This document shows positions 44,213 through 52,981 of a stretch of 58,524 bases of DNA, one piece after another (positions within the stretch are counted from its first letter, which is position 1; each line of letters begins with the position of its first letter). Origin of the DNA: Vibrio lentus (GTDB lineage Bacteria; Pseudomonadota; Gammaproteobacteria; Enterobacterales; Vibrionaceae); the NCBI RefSeq assembly GCF_002875945.1, contig NZ_MCZK01000176.1:1-58524 (forward strand), given 5' to 3'. The position numbers and the translations under genes are program-made. The notes beneath the pieces were generated by a model, which was given only the letters and a program-made list of their open reading frames with translations, was not told the DNA's origin and did no database searches.

Positions 44213-44239
44213 ATATCGTTTTTCGACGATTAACGATAT
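44213..44239 (+). promoter_or_regulatory. ArsR operator upstream of acr3
   Basis: ATCGT-N6-ACGAT at 44215-44230 repeats the arsR operator, nested within a wider dyad ATATCGTT/AACGATAT (44213-44220 and 44232-44239). It lies 20 nt before the acr3 start codon, overlapping the likely promoter. Confidence 0.65.
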
Positions 44240-44258
44240 CAACCAAAGAGATAATATC

Positions 44259-45314
44259 ATGAAACCAAAATTAGGTTTTCTCGATCGCTACTTAACGCTG
44301 TGGATCTTCATCGCCATGGGCATTGGTGTACTGCTTGGTACCTTGTTCCCACAAATCGAACAGTGGAACGAATCGATGTCTGTTGGCACAACCAACATTC
44401 CACTTGCGATTGGCCTTATCTTAATGATGTATCCACCTTTGGCTAAGGTTAACTACAACCTATTAGGCACTGTGGTCAAAGATAAGAAAGCCATCAAACT
44501 GTCTCTGATCATGAACTGGATTGTCGGTCCAATTCTAATGTTCGTATTGGCACTGACGTTCTTGGGTGATCACCCTGGTTACATGGTGGGTGTGATTCTG
44601 ATTGGTCTTGCTCGTTGTGTGGCGATGGTTCTGGTTTGGAACGATATCGGCGGCGGTAACAAAGAGTACGGCGCAGCTTTGGTTGCATTGAATAGCGCAT
44701 TCCAAGTTGTGACTTACAGCTTTATGGCTTGGTTATTCATCAGTGTTCTACCGCCTGTATTTGGTTACGAAGGCATGATGGTTGATATCTCAATGATCGA
44801 TATTGCACACAGTGTACTTATCTATCTAGGTATCCCGTTCCTAGCGGGCTTCTTAAGCCGTAAGATCCTAGTGTCGATGAAAGGCGAGCAGTGGTACAAC
44901 GATGTGTTCATTCCACGCATCTCACCAATCACACTGATAGCTCTACTGGCGACTATCGTTCTGATGTTTAGCCTAAAAGGCGAGATGATTGTTGAACTGC
45001 CAATGGACGTATTGTTGATTGCTGTTCCACTGACTATCTACTTCACAGCGATGTTCTTCATCAGCTTCTTCATTGGTAAGAAGATGGGTATTGAATACGA
45101 CAAGAACGCGTCAATCGCATTCACAGCGACCGGCAACAACTTCGAGTTAGCCATTGCCGTAGCAATCTCGGTATTCGGTATCAACTCAGACCAAGCGTTT
45201 GCAGGCGTTATCGGTCCACTGATTGAAGTGCCTGTACTGATTTACCTAGTGAACGTGGCGCTTAAGATGAAAGACAAGTACTACAACGGCCAAACCGTTA
45301 AATCTAGCATCTAG
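44259..45314 (+). CDS. acr3: ACR3-family arsenite efflux permease
   Basis: 351 residues with ten predicted membrane helices. The conserved, functionally required cysteine is in LARCVAMVLVWND (Cys120), and the second signature FTATGNNFELAIAVAI is near 290. Exports trivalent arsenite (and perhaps antimonite) across the inner membrane. No arsenate reductase gene is adjacent. Its final codons and stop lie within a TCTAGCA repeat. Confidence 0.94.
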   Translation: MKPKLGFLDRYLTLWIFIAMGIGVLLGTLFPQIEQWNESMSVGTTNIPLAIGLILMMYPPLAKVNYNLLGTVVKDKKAIKLSLIMNWIVGPILMFVLALTFLGDHPGYMVGVILIGLARCVAMVLVWNDIGGGNKEYGAALVALNSAFQVVTYSFMAWLFISVLPPVFGYEGMMVDISMIDIAHSVLIYLGIPFLAGFLSRKILVSMKGEQWYNDVFIPRISPITLIALLATIVLMFSLKGEMIVELPMDVLLIAVPLTIYFTAMFFISFFIGKKMGIEYDKNASIAFTATGNNFELAIAVAISVFGINSDQAFAGVIGPLIEVPVLIYLVNVALKMKDKYYNGQTVKSSI

Positions 45315-45330
45315 CATCTAGCATCTAGCA
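45303..45330 (+). repeat. Heptanucleotide repeat (TCTAGCA)4 spanning the acr3 stop
   Basis: Four perfect copies. The acr3 TAG (45312-45314) lies in the second copy. Because the unit is 7 nt, TAG comes into each reading frame within three units. Confidence 0.95.
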
Positions 45331-45344
45331 GAAGATTAGAAAAC

Positions 45345-45376
45345 TAAGGGCTTACCTTTCGGGGTAAGCCCTTTTC
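45345..45376 (+). terminator. Terminator of acr3
   Basis: AAGGGCTTACC-N6-GGTAAGCCCTT followed by TT; strong GC stem between convergent acr3 and the LysR gene. Confidence 0.85.
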
Positions 45377-45399
45377 ATTTGTCTGTCGCTTGTGAAAGG

Positions 45400-46281
45400 T
45401 TAGTCGAGTAAGGTTTTGAGATGCTCTTCCAACCAAAGTAAACCTGGCCCTTTCATCGCTTTCTTAGATATCACCAAATCGACAGGAGGCGACCATGTTT
45501 TATGATCAAACGAGACGTTAATCTGGTTAAGCTTTCCCTGTTGAATCTCATCTTCCACCAAGTAACGCGGCAGATACGCCCAGCCTACCGAACTATGCAC
45601 AATCATCTCTTTGATGGCGACAAAACTGTTCGCCCACCACACCTTGCCTGCTACTACCGGAAAATGATCAATCACCTTACCTTTGTTGCCGCGTAGGATG
45701 AGCTGACGATGAGGGATGAAATCAGGCAACTTGGCGATGCCTACTTCAGACAAAGCATGACTTGGGTGACACACGGCAACGAAAGGTAGGTTACCAATAA
45801 AGCAGGGTTCGGAGTCCGCATGGAAAGCGAGATCAGTAAACATCAAGCCGATATCTGCGCGGTCTTGTGACACCAAGCGATTCACATCGGTACTCGCGGC
45901 TGCCATCAACTCAACCTCTGTCGCTGGGAATGTTCGGCTGAATTTATCCAACACCTTAGGCAATGAAGGAAGCAACAAGGCATCATCTAATGCGATGCGC
46001 AGTAGCCCTTCCTCTTGATTATTGATGGCATTGACTGAAGAGTTGAGATCTTCCACTTGTAGAATAATCGCTTTGACCTGCTTGAAAATCTGCTGACCTT
46101 GCGCCGTCAGCGTTGGCTTGCGTGTCGAACGGTCAAAAAGTTGAACATTAAAATCTATTTCAAGATTACTGATACCTTGGCTCACCGCCGACTGCACCTT
46201 ACCCAACTCACGAGCACTCGCAGAAAATGACCCTAATTCAACGGCATACACAAACATCTTCAGCTGTTCTATGTTGTACAC
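45400..46281 (-). CDS. LysR-family regulator next to the PACE transporter
   Basis: 293 residues from the GTG that gives VYNIEQLKMF, which has GGGAG 8 nt upstream; another GTG at 46308 is possible. HTH at about 18-38 (SFSASARELGKVQSAVSQGI) and a LysR effector domain. Divergent from a PACE-family efflux gene, the same arrangement as AceR and AceI in Acinetobacter, so it is likely the activator of that gene. Confidence 0.85.
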   Translation of the reverse strand: MYNIEQLKMFVYAVELGSFSASARELGKVQSAVSQGISNLEIDFNVQLFDRSTRKPTLTAQGQQIFKQVKAIILQVEDLNSSVNAINNQEEGLLRIALDDALLLPSLPKVLDKFSRTFPATEVELMAAASTDVNRLVSQDRADIGLMFTDLAFHADSEPCFIGNLPFVAVCHPSHALSEVGIAKLPDFIPHRQLILRGNKGKVIDHFPVVAGKVWWANSFVAIKEMIVHSSVGWAYLPRYLVEDEIQQGKLNQINVSFDHKTWSPPVDLVISKKAMKGPGLLWLEEHLKTLLD

Positions 46282-46303
46282 TCGGTGTCTCCCAACACTT
46301 ACT

Positions 46304-46318
46304 ATCACTATATGTGAT
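46304..46318. promoter_or_regulatory. Palindrome in the LysR/PACE divergent promoter
   Basis: ATCAC-TATAT-GTGAT, perfect 5-bp arms with the LysR-type layout (T-N11-A within TATCAC...GTGAT). Confidence 0.5.
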
Positions 46319-46409
46319 GCTAACTATCTTTATATTATCACTTAAATAGATATTATCTAGCCAAGTCATTAGCCCATAGAGGCTAGAAAAACATAAAGAG
46401 AGTAAAAAG

Positions 46410-46841
46410 ATGTCACATAAAGAACGCATGTTACACATGGTGCTATTTGAAATAGTTGCTTTGATTTTAATGGCAGGGCTTGCAACCTATATTACAGGAA
46501 ACGGCGCAGGTGAAATGGCAGGCTTAGCGCTTGCAATATCATTGATTGCAATGGCTTGGAACTATGTTTACAACTATGGCTACGATAAAATTTACGGGGC
46601 TGACCGAAGCAAAAGAACCAAGAAAACACGTGTTCTACACGGCTTAGGTTTTGAGCTTGGATTAATGACCGTCACTCTACCTGTCTTGATGTGGGTTCTA
46701 CAACTCGACTTCCTGACCGTCCTGATCATGGACATCGGCCTAGTTATTTTCTTCGTACTTTACGCGATAGCATTCAACTGGGCGTATGACTCAATCCGAG
46801 CTCAGTTGGTTGCGAGAGGAAAAGTTGCAGCTCTAGTTTAG
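46410..46841 (+). CDS. PACE-family efflux transporter (AceI-like)
   Basis: 143 residues, four membrane helices in two similar halves (bacterial transmembrane pair domains). The family motifs are HMVLFEIVAL near 10 (acidic Glu14 in helix 1, needed for proton coupling in AceI) and WNYVYNYGYDK near 50, with a repeat HGLGFELGL and FNWAYDSIR in the second half. Expels biocides such as chlorhexidine or short diamines. Substrate here is unknown. Confidence 0.9.
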   Translation: MSHKERMLHMVLFEIVALILMAGLATYITGNGAGEMAGLALAISLIAMAWNYVYNYGYDKIYGADRSKRTKKTRVLHGLGFELGLMTVTLPVLMWVLQLDFLTVLIMDIGLVIFFVLYAIAFNWAYDSIRAQLVARGKVAALV

Positions 46842-46885
46842 AGCTGTAAGTTCTTAACTTATAACAAGAACAAACACCCAAATTG

Positions 46886-46917
46886 AAACTGCCAAACTAC
46901 AACTTAGTTGGCAGTTT
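46886..46917 (+). terminator. Terminator of the PACE gene
   Basis: AAACTGCCAA / TTGGCAGTTT 10-bp stem with a T-rich but interrupted tail. Confidence 0.7.
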
Positions 46918-47104
46918 ATTCATTTATGCATATAAACTCATTTGTTAACGCCCTTGTTACATAGCAAAAACATCACACAGCCCTCCCTAATTAAGTCTAA
47001 TTATCCACCACTCACGAAGTAGCGTCACAAATCCAAACAGAAACTCCTCGTACCAGTTGTGCATCCGTTTACATACAGGTAATTTTAGCGACCTCGAAAC
47101 ATAT

Positions 47105-47235
47105 CAATTCGAGCAATGAAGTTCATGCGAGCTTCTTTTTCGAACAAAAGTGTTCGGTTTAACATTTCAAGTGACTTTAATTAACAATTTTATGCTCAAA
47201 CGCTCAATTTTAATGTTCGTTTGTTTTCGAGTTCG
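47105..47235 (+). promoter_or_regulatory. Candidate GlpR sites upstream of glpF
   Basis: The 450-bp gap before glpF has a perfect dyad CGAACA-AAAG-TGTTCG (47141-47156) and further half-sites (TTCGAGCA at 47108, TTTATGCTCAAA at 47189-47200, AATGTTCG at 47212). The 12-mer TTTATGCTCAAA recurs before glpD. GlpR operators of enterics are built from ATGTTCG/CGAACAT halves. Identification is by resemblance. Confidence 0.55.
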
Positions 47236-47289
47236 CAAATATATGCACAATGCACGTGCTAGATAAGCAAAACTAAAAAGGACTCAAAC

Positions 47290-48144
47290 ATGACAACTAA
47301 CAAACACCCCTCTTTATTTGGGCAATGCTTGGCCGAATTTATAGGAACAGGACTACTCATATTTTTTGGCGTTGGCTGTGTGGCAGCACTAGTACTTACT
47401 GGTGCAACATTCGGACAATGGGAAATCAGCATCATCTGGGGCTTCGGTGTTGCTATCGCAATTTACTGTACTGCTGGTGTTTCTGGCGCACACATAAACC
47501 CGGCAGTGACCATCGCACTGGCAATGTTCCATGGCTTTGATAAGGCGAAAGTTGTGCCTTACATCATTTCTCAGCTACTTGGCGCATTCTGTTCTGCGGC
47601 ATTGGTTTACAGCCTGTACAGCAACCTATTCACTGACTACGAAATCGCACATAACTTCGTTCGTAGCAGCCAAGACGCACTATCAACCGCTGGTATCTTC
47701 TCGACTTACCCACATGCTTCACTTTCTTTCTTTGGCGCTTTTGCTGTGGAATTCGTGATTACCGCTGTGTTGATGTTTGCTATTTTGGCGTTAGGTGATG
47801 AGAACAATGGCGCATCTCGCGGCGCAATGAATCCTCTACTGATCGGTATTCTTATTGCAGTAATTGGTGGTTCTTTGGGTCCACTGACTGGCTTCGCAAT
47901 GAACCCTGCTCGTGACTTCGGACCAAAACTTTTCGCTTACTTTGCAGGTTGGGATTTCGCACTAAGCGGTGCTCGTGATATTCCTTACTTCATCGTTCCA
48001 ATTCTTGCTCCAATTGCTGGTGCGTGTTTTGGTGGTTGGTTATACCCACGTGTTATCGGTGCTTACCTACCAGTAGAAGGCCAAGGCTGCACAATTCCAA
48101 ACCAATGTGAAACAGAAGAAGAAGCTGAACAAGCTCAAGCTTAA
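47290..48144 (+). CDS. glpF: Glycerol facilitator GlpF
   Basis: 284-residue aquaglyceroporin with six helices and two NPA boxes (GAHINPAVT, Asn70; FAMNPARDFGP, near 206; Arg209-type filter residue follows). The aspartate in NPARD is typical of glycerol-conducting members. Located in the inner membrane, first gene of glpF-glpK, with AAAAGGA as ribosome site. Confidence 0.95.
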   Translation: MTTNKHPSLFGQCLAEFIGTGLLIFFGVGCVAALVLTGATFGQWEISIIWGFGVAIAIYCTAGVSGAHINPAVTIALAMFHGFDKAKVVPYIISQLLGAFCSAALVYSLYSNLFTDYEIAHNFVRSSQDALSTAGIFSTYPHASLSFFGAFAVEFVITAVLMFAILALGDENNGASRGAMNPLLIGILIAVIGGSLGPLTGFAMNPARDFGPKLFAYFAGWDFALSGARDIPYFIVPILAPIAGACFGGWLYPRVIGAYLPVEGQGCTIPNQCETEEEAEQAQA

Positions 48145-48203
48145 CCCCTAAGCGACCTTACATTTACTAAAATATAAATAACGAAAGAAAAAGGATTCTT
48201 ACC

Positions 48204-49724
48204 ATGACCGAGCAAAAATACATTGTTGCCCTAGACCAAGGCACCACAAGTTCTCGCGCTGTAATCCTCGATCACGATGCAAACATCGTTAGTTCTTCTC
48301 AACGAGAATTCACTCAGATTTACCCGAAAGCGGGTTGGGTTGAGCATGATCCAATGGAAATCTGGGCAACTCAAAGCTCTACATTGGTTGAAGCGCTTGC
48401 TAAAGCAGGCATTCGCAGCGACGAACTCGCGGGTATCGGTATCACTAACCAACGTGAAACCACCATTGTTTGGAACAAAGAAACGGGCAAACCGGTTTAC
48501 AACGCAATCGTATGGCAGTGTCGCCGTACAGCAGACATCTGTGAAGACCTTAAAGCACGTGGCCTAGAAGACTACGTACGTGACAATACTGGCTTAGTCC
48601 TTGACCCGTATTTCTCAGGTACCAAAGTAAAATGGATTCTAGACAACGTTGAAGGCGCTCGTGAAGACGCTGAAGCAGGCAAGCTGTTGTTCGGTACGGT
48701 TGATACTTGGTTGGTTTGGAAAATGACTCAAGGACGTGTACACGTTACGGATTACACCAACGCTTCACGTACTATGTTGTTCAACATCAATGACCTATGT
48801 TGGGATCAGAAGCTACTTGATGAGATGGGTATTCCGTCAATCATGATGCCAGAAGTAAAACGCTCTTCTGAGGTATACGGTCAAACGAACCTTGGTGGTA
48901 AAGGCGGTACTCGTATCCCAATCGCGGGTATTGCGGGTGACCAACAAGCAGCACTTTACGGTCAAATGTGTGTAGAAGCAGGCCAAGCTAAGAATACTTA
49001 CGGCACGGGTTGTTTCCTTCTAATGAACACTGGCCAAGAGAAAGTAACCTCGAAGAACGGCCTACTAACAACACTGGCATGTGGCCCTAAAGGCGAACCA
49101 GCATACGCACTAGAAGGTGCAGTATTCATGGGCGGTGCATCAATCCAATGGCTACGTGATGAAATGAAGCTGCTGGCTGGTGCAGAAGACTCTGAGTACT
49201 TTGCAACGAAAGTGGATTCTTCAAACGGCGTTTACGTGGTTCCTGCGTTTACTGGCCTAGGCGCACCATACTGGGATGCTTATGCTCGCGGTACGATTGT
49301 TGGTCTGACTCGTGGCGTTAACTCTAACCACATCATCCGTGCAACGCTGGAAGGTATTGCTTACCAAACTCGTGACGTACTAGACGCAATGCAAGCTGAC
49401 TCTGGCATTAAGCTGGCGAAACTGCGTGTTGATGGCGGCGCAGTAGCGAACAACTTCCTAATGCAGTTCCAATCAGACGTGCTTGATACTGAAGTTCACC
49501 GCCCTGAAGTAACGGAGGTGACCGCTCTGGGTGCCGCTTACCTTGCTGGCCTTGCGGTTGGTTTCTGGGACAGCATTGACGAGCTTCAAGACAAAGCCGT
49601 TCTAGATCGTACATTCATGCCACACCACGACGAAGAGAAGCGTAACCGCCGTTACAAAGGCTGGAAGCGTGCTATCAAGTGTGCACAGGTTTGGTCTGAA
49701 CTGCACGATGACGACGAAGAGTAA
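48204..49724 (+). CDS. glpK: Glycerol kinase GlpK
   Basis: 506 residues, FGGY kinase. Phosphorylates glycerol to sn-glycerol 3-phosphate. Phosphate loop ALDQGTTSSRAV near 9, glycerol-binding TNQRETTIVW near 80, and the FGGY-type block FTGLGAPYWDAYARGTIVGLTR near 350. 60 nt after glpF, same transcript. Followed by a strong terminator. Confidence 0.96.
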   Translation: MTEQKYIVALDQGTTSSRAVILDHDANIVSSSQREFTQIYPKAGWVEHDPMEIWATQSSTLVEALAKAGIRSDELAGIGITNQRETTIVWNKETGKPVYNAIVWQCRRTADICEDLKARGLEDYVRDNTGLVLDPYFSGTKVKWILDNVEGAREDAEAGKLLFGTVDTWLVWKMTQGRVHVTDYTNASRTMLFNINDLCWDQKLLDEMGIPSIMMPEVKRSSEVYGQTNLGGKGGTRIPIAGIAGDQQAALYGQMCVEAGQAKNTYGTGCFLLMNTGQEKVTSKNGLLTTLACGPKGEPAYALEGAVFMGGASIQWLRDEMKLLAGAEDSEYFATKVDSSNGVYVVPAFTGLGAPYWDAYARGTIVGLTRGVNSNHIIRATLEGIAYQTRDVLDAMQADSGIKLAKLRVDGGAVANNFLMQFQSDVLDTEVHRPEVTEVTALGAAYLAGLAVGFWDSIDELQDKAVLDRTFMPHHDEEKRNRRYKGWKRAIKCAQVWSELHDDDEE

Positions 49725-49803
49725 TCTAAGCGTGAGTTAACAGAAGAGCTCGAATAATCACTTTCTTGTCGATTGGATTGTTCGAACCTCAGTAAACGAA
49801 ACT

Positions 49804-49833
49804 AAAAAGAGCACTATTTTGTGCTCTTTTTTG
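49804..49833 (+). terminator. Terminator of glpFK
   Basis: AAAAAGAGCAC-TATTTT-GTGCTCTTTTT, 11-bp stem with T-run. Confidence 0.9.
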
Positions 49834-49999
49834 CGTTTCGAGCTCAAATTTTACGTTACGAGCACCGTTTTTGCGGTTTAGACATGATTCCTTACCATCA
49901 TTACTTCTCTCTCTTCGTCAATTCGAGCACAATAGCGCGAGTTTATATTTTCGATTTTGACGCGCTAGAGCCTTTGGCGTGCAGGGAGTGGTAAGTTAA

Positions 50000-50791
50000 G
50001 TGAAGCAGATACCAAGACACCAGCAGATTGTAGACCTGGTTAAAACACAAGGATATGTGAGTACCGAAGAGCTCGTTGAAAAGTTTGATGTCAGCCCACA
50101 AACCATCAGACGAGACCTCAACGAACTGGCCGATGGCAACAAAATCCGTCGCTATCACGGTGGTGCAACCATTCCTTTAAGCTCGGAAAACACCTCTTAC
50201 AACACGCGTAAAGCGCTTAACTTCAACGAAAAAGACGTGATTGCCGATGAACTGGTTAAACACATCCCAGATGGCGCGACTTTGTTTGTTGATATCGGTA
50301 CCACACCAGAATCAGTTGCACGTGCACTCAACAAAAATCACAAACAGTTAAGAGTTGTCACCAACAACATTAACGTGGCGAGCATCCTTCTGCCGAACCC
50401 TGAGATCAAGGTTATCTTGGCGGGTGGCGAAGTAAGAAACCGCGACGGCGGTATTGTCGGTGAAGCGACACTCGATTTCGTGAAGCAATTCCGTCTGGAT
50501 TTCGGCATCTTGGGCATCAGTGGCATCGACTTTGATGGCTCACTACTCGATTTTGACTATCACGAAGTTCGAGTGAAACAAGCAATCATCGAAAACAGCC
50601 GTAGCATCTTCTTAGCCGTCGACCACACTAAGTTTGGTCGTAATGCGATGGTTAAGCTTGGTAATATATCTCAGGCACACATGGTGTTTACTAATAAGCA
50701 GCCGCCGGAAGAGATTCTCAACATCCTTAAAGATTCGGCAATTCCGTTAGAAATTATCGATACTGCTCAGCCTTCAACTTCAGGCGAATAG
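50000..50791 (+). CDS. glpR: Glycerol-3-phosphate regulon repressor GlpR
   Basis: 263 residues with a GTG start; the MKQIPRHQQI N-terminus matches E. coli GlpR (MKQTQRHNGI). DeoR HTH at about 20-40 (STEELVEKFDVSPQTIRRDL) and effector domain (VDIGTTPESVA near 95, DFGILGISGID near 169). It represses glp genes and is released by glycerol 3-phosphate. Half-sites of the CGAGC type precede it (near 49845 and 49925). The C-terminus is slightly longer than in E. coli. Confidence 0.93.
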   Translation: MKQIPRHQQIVDLVKTQGYVSTEELVEKFDVSPQTIRRDLNELADGNKIRRYHGGATIPLSSENTSYNTRKALNFNEKDVIADELVKHIPDGATLFVDIGTTPESVARALNKNHKQLRVVTNNINVASILLPNPEIKVILAGGEVRNRDGGIVGEATLDFVKQFRLDFGILGISGIDFDGSLLDFDYHEVRVKQAIIENSRSIFLAVDHTKFGRNAMVKLGNISQAHMVFTNKQPPEEILNILKDSAIPLEIIDTAQPSTSGE

Positions 50792-50804
50792 CCCCTGCTA
50801 ATCT

Positions 50805-50840
50805 AGCTAGATTAAGTTGAGCTAAATTAAGTAAAGCTCG
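50805..50840 (+). repeat. 15-bp direct repeat just after the glpR stop
   Basis: AGCTAGATTAAGTTG (50805-50819) and AGCTAAATTAAGTAA (50820-50834), then AGCTCG. It starts 14 nt past the glpR stop. Confidence 0.7.
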
Positions 50841-50858
50841 CTCATTCATTGAGCAATC

Positions 50859-50906
50859 AAAAGCCAGATCTATTGATAAAACACTTTATCGATAGCTGGC
50901 TTTTTT
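50859..50906 (+). terminator. Terminator of glpR
   Basis: Long stem: AAAGCCAG plus TATTGATAAA on one arm and TTTATCGATA plus CTGGCTTT on the other, with one bulge, then a T-run. Confidence 0.9.
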
Positions 50907-50949
50907 AATAACTGGACCAACAATACTTGATCCCTGTTCGTGTCACTTC

Positions 50950-51100
50950 TATGCTCGAATAAGTTTTATTTGAACCTCTTCTTTCATAAGCAGAGGTTTT
51001 TTTATGCTCAAATCACATAAAACGCGCATAAACGAAAATAATAAATGACCGCAAACGAAAGTTAAGATAGGATTCACTTATGTTCTAAAATGCTCGTTCG
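50950..51100 (+). promoter_or_regulatory. Candidate GlpR sites upstream of glpD
   Basis: TATGCTCGAA (50950-50959), TTTATGCTCAAA (51001-51012, identical to 47189-47200 before glpF), TATGTTCTAAA (51079) and ATGCTCGTTCG (51090-51100). A repeated ATG(C/T)TC half-site in the 330-bp gap before glpD. Resemblance only. Confidence 0.5.
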
Positions 51101-51120
51101 CTCAGAAAGAGGTCAAAACC

Positions 51121-52680
51121 ATGAGTGCTCAACAAAATAATTCAAAAAATAGTACATCTTCCACTTTAGATTTGATCGTGATCGGCGGCGGTATCAACGG
51201 TGCAGGCATCGCAGCGGATGCAGCAGGTCGTGGTCTAAACGTTGGTTTATATGAAGCAAATGATTTCGCCTCTGCGACATCTTCTGCAAGTTCAAAACTG
51301 ATCCACGGTGGCTTACGTTACCTTGAACACTATGAATTTCGTTTGGTTTCGGAAGCACTTGCAGAACGTGAAGTCTTGCTAAGAAAAGCACCTCACGTTG
51401 CTCAACCAATGCGTTTCCGTTTACCTCATCGACCATTTTTACGCCCAGCTTGGATGATCCGCTGTGGCCTATTCCTTTACGATAACTTGGGTAAACGCAC
51501 CACGCTTCCTGGCAGTAAAACGGTGAACTTGGCGAAATCAGGCTTATTGAAGCCAGAAATGAAGACAGGTTTCGAATACTCAGATTGTTGGGTTGATGAT
51601 GCGCGTATGGTATTGCTCAACGTGTTAGCGGCTAAAGAGAACAACGCAGAAGTTCGTAACTATTGCCGAGTTGAAAAAGCGCACCGTGAAGGTGGTATTT
51701 GGCATGTGACGATCCTCGATGTCATGACAAACCAACGTTTTGAACGTAAAGCAAAAGCGCTTGTTAACGCAGCAGGCCCTTGGGTTAAGCAATTCTTTGA
51801 TGATGGATTAGAGCAGGCTTCGCCTCGTAATATTCGTCTGATCAAGGGCTCACACATTGTTGTGCCACGCATTCATGACGAACCACAAGCGTACATTCTG
51901 CAAAACAAAGACAATCGTATTGTGTTCATGATCCCTTACCTAGATAAGTTCTCGATCATCGGCACGACTGACCTTGAATACAAAGGCGACCCACGTAACG
52001 TCGCAATTGATGATGTCGAAGTGGATTACTTGATTGATATTGTTAACCAGCACTTTGTTAAACAGCTTGGCCGTGAAGATGTGGTTTGGACATACAGTGG
52101 CGTAAGACCGCTTTGTGACGATGAATCTGATTCACCACAAGCGATCACTCGTGACTACACATTGGAATTGGATGCAGAACTAGATCAAGCACCATTGCTT
52201 TCGATCTTCGGCGGCAAGCTAACCACTTACCGTAAGCTAGGCGAAGCAGCACTTAAGAAGTTAGAACCACACCTAACCAACATGGGTGCGCCTTGGACAG
52301 CCAACAACACGCTTCCAGGCGGTAACTTCAGCTGTAGCAGAGAGCAACTTGCGAAGATGATCCACACTAAATACCCTTGGGCATCTGAAGCGTTGTTGCT
52401 TCGCTACGTGACTCAATTCGGTACTTACACGTGGAAACTACTGGAAGGTGCGAATAGCGAAGCTGACCTTGGCACCCAATTCTCAAGTGAAGCCCATGGC
52501 GTTTATCAAGTTGAAATCGATTACTTGATCAATGAAGAGATGGCGATGACAGACGAAGATATCTTGTGGCGCAGAACCAAGCTAGGCCTGTACATGAGCG
52601 AATCAGAGCAGCAAACGGTGACTGATTACTTGAAAGAGAAACTACAAAGCAAGGTAGTGAGCTTTTCTCAAGTCGGCTAA
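51121..52680 (+). CDS. glpD: Aerobic glycerol-3-phosphate dehydrogenase GlpD
   Basis: 519-residue FAD-dependent, membrane-associated enzyme oxidising sn-glycerol 3-phosphate to dihydroxyacetone phosphate and passing electrons to quinone. FAD-binding DLIVIGGGINGAGIAADAAGRG near 17, SSKLIHGGLRYLEHYEF near 58 and FSIIGTTDLEYKGDP near 277 are diagnostic; C-terminal helical cap domain from about 390. It completes the glycerol pathway with glpF and glpK. Confidence 0.96.
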   Translation: MSAQQNNSKNSTSSTLDLIVIGGGINGAGIAADAAGRGLNVGLYEANDFASATSSASSKLIHGGLRYLEHYEFRLVSEALAEREVLLRKAPHVAQPMRFRLPHRPFLRPAWMIRCGLFLYDNLGKRTTLPGSKTVNLAKSGLLKPEMKTGFEYSDCWVDDARMVLLNVLAAKENNAEVRNYCRVEKAHREGGIWHVTILDVMTNQRFERKAKALVNAAGPWVKQFFDDGLEQASPRNIRLIKGSHIVVPRIHDEPQAYILQNKDNRIVFMIPYLDKFSIIGTTDLEYKGDPRNVAIDDVEVDYLIDIVNQHFVKQLGREDVVWTYSGVRPLCDDESDSPQAITRDYTLELDAELDQAPLLSIFGGKLTTYRKLGEAALKKLEPHLTNMGAPWTANNTLPGGNFSCSREQLAKMIHTKYPWASEALLLRYVTQFGTYTWKLLEGANSEADLGTQFSSEAHGVYQVEIDYLINEEMAMTDEDILWRRTKLGLYMSESEQQTVTDYLKEKLQSKVVSFSQVG

Positions 52681-52721
52681 TTCCACCAGCCTAGACATGC
52701 TTCAGAACATAATTAACAACC

Positions 52722-52752
52722 AAGCTTAGCGTCCCCCGCGCTAAGCTTTTTT
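52722..52752 (+). terminator. Terminator of glpD
   Basis: AAGCTTAGCG-N7-CGCTAAGCTT, perfect 10-bp stem and T-run. Confidence 0.92.
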
Positions 52753-52981
52753 ATTGTCTGCTATTCCGATTTAAGGACTCAATCAGATAAATCTATCGAC
52801 TGATCGTCTTCTTCGCGCTGGCTAAGGCTTTGTTCTCGCCTCTATTTTCAATAAAAACTAAATAGTGTTTTGTTAATCAGCTTGATTATCAACTTCACAA
52901 AAGGTTGCTATTCTTTATCTCAACGAAACAACACATTCAAAAACGCTCGCGATGTCAGCGCTTTAATAAGGAATCTATTCC

